From contig NC_079209.1 of assembly GCF_026745355.1 (NCBI RefSeq), positions 40,677,678 to 40,741,677 of the forward strand: a stretch of DNA of 64,000 bases, given 5' to 3'. The notes beneath the pieces are model-generated. The model was not told the origin of the DNA. It saw nothing but the letters and a program-made list of their open reading frames with translations, and ran no database searches. Position numbers and translations under genes: made by a program. Positions 63,818 through 64,000 of the stretch are shown here, in pieces. The first letter of the stretch is position 1. Every line of letters begins with the position of its first letter. The stretch comes from Beta vulgaris subsp. vulgaris (Eukaryota; Streptophyta; Magnoliopsida; Caryophyllales; Amaranthaceae).

Positions 63818-64000
63818 CGTAGCAGTTTTTTTTTCTTTTGTAGCTTAGGTTGTAGTCTTCTTTGAATTTTTATAATAGAATATTTTGTTTCAATCATTGT
63901 CTCTGTTTATTGATTTTCTTATCAAGTACCACAACACTAGGTCGAATAAGAACGATCATGGACGATTTTCCATGGACAGTTTTGAAACACCCAAGTGCCA
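63818..64000. other. 3' flank of accessory ORF
   Basis: This is T-rich sequence after the stop, with AATAGAATATTTTG near 63878 as a possible polyadenylation region. The window ends here. Confidence 0.4.

Overview
The window is nuclear DNA of a flowering plant, most likely a eudicot. The reasons are spliced genes of plant-only families, AT-rich intergenic DNA, and a dense layer of plant transposable elements (Ty1/copia, Tat-type Ty3/gypsy, Mutator-like, Helitron, hAT, PIF/Harbinger and Stowaway-type MITEs, LINE, SINE). I cannot name the species. A Caryophyllales origin is only a hunch.

Two host genes are clear. A vacuolar sorting receptor (VSR/BP-80 family) lies on the minus strand at about 3.7-17.5 kb. 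It has 12 coding exons that join in frame to 633 residues, and its introns are full of MITEs and a small Helitron. A BTB/POZ-NPH3 protein of the NPY type lies on the plus strand at about 47.1-51.5 kb, with 4 coding exons and 621 residues. A third, unrecognised locus at 29.3-30.3 kb encodes a coiled coil followed by two membrane segments, in two overlapping frames.

Layout. 0-3.5 kb: intergenic, with two SINEs and one hAT MITE. 3.5-17.6 kb: the VSR gene. 17.7-24.9 kb: a repeat mosaic made of a 5'-truncated LINE just upstream of VSR, a ~735-bp foldback, a Harbinger-type element, a Mutator-like element, and a three-copy array whose first two copies each hold a different MITE. 24.9-28.8 kb: one copy of a ~670-bp dispersed repeat, then a degenerate Ty1/copia polyprotein. 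29.3-30.3 kb: the hypothetical gene. 32.7-37.2 kb: a complete 4.47-kb Mutator-like element with ~115-bp TIRs and a perfect 9-bp target duplication. Its transposase gene is frameshifted and internally deleted, but a small GRF-zinc-finger/coiled-coil/membrane gene inside it is intact. 37.9 kb: a (TG)70 tract. 40.0-45.3 kb: the second copy of the dispersed repeat, then a Tat-lineage gypsy remnant with dual RNase H, integrase and an antisense accessory ORF. 47.1-51.5 kb: the NPY-type gene. 51.7-58.2 kb: a 6.5-kb candidate Helitron ending in a hairpin plus CTAG and carrying the C-terminal part of its Pif1-type helicase. 58.2-62.3 kb: AT-rich repeat-derived DNA. 62.3-63.8 kb: a plus-strand relative of the Tat accessory ORF with one in-frame stop.

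The host genes share no pathway that the sequence shows, beyond both being endomembrane or plasma-membrane trafficking related by family. No CRISPR array, operon or true tRNA/rRNA gene was seen. The strongest candidate for something little described is the Mutator-like element: its catalytic gene is dead, while a convergent partner gene for a tail-anchored GRF-finger protein has kept an open frame and clean splice sites.
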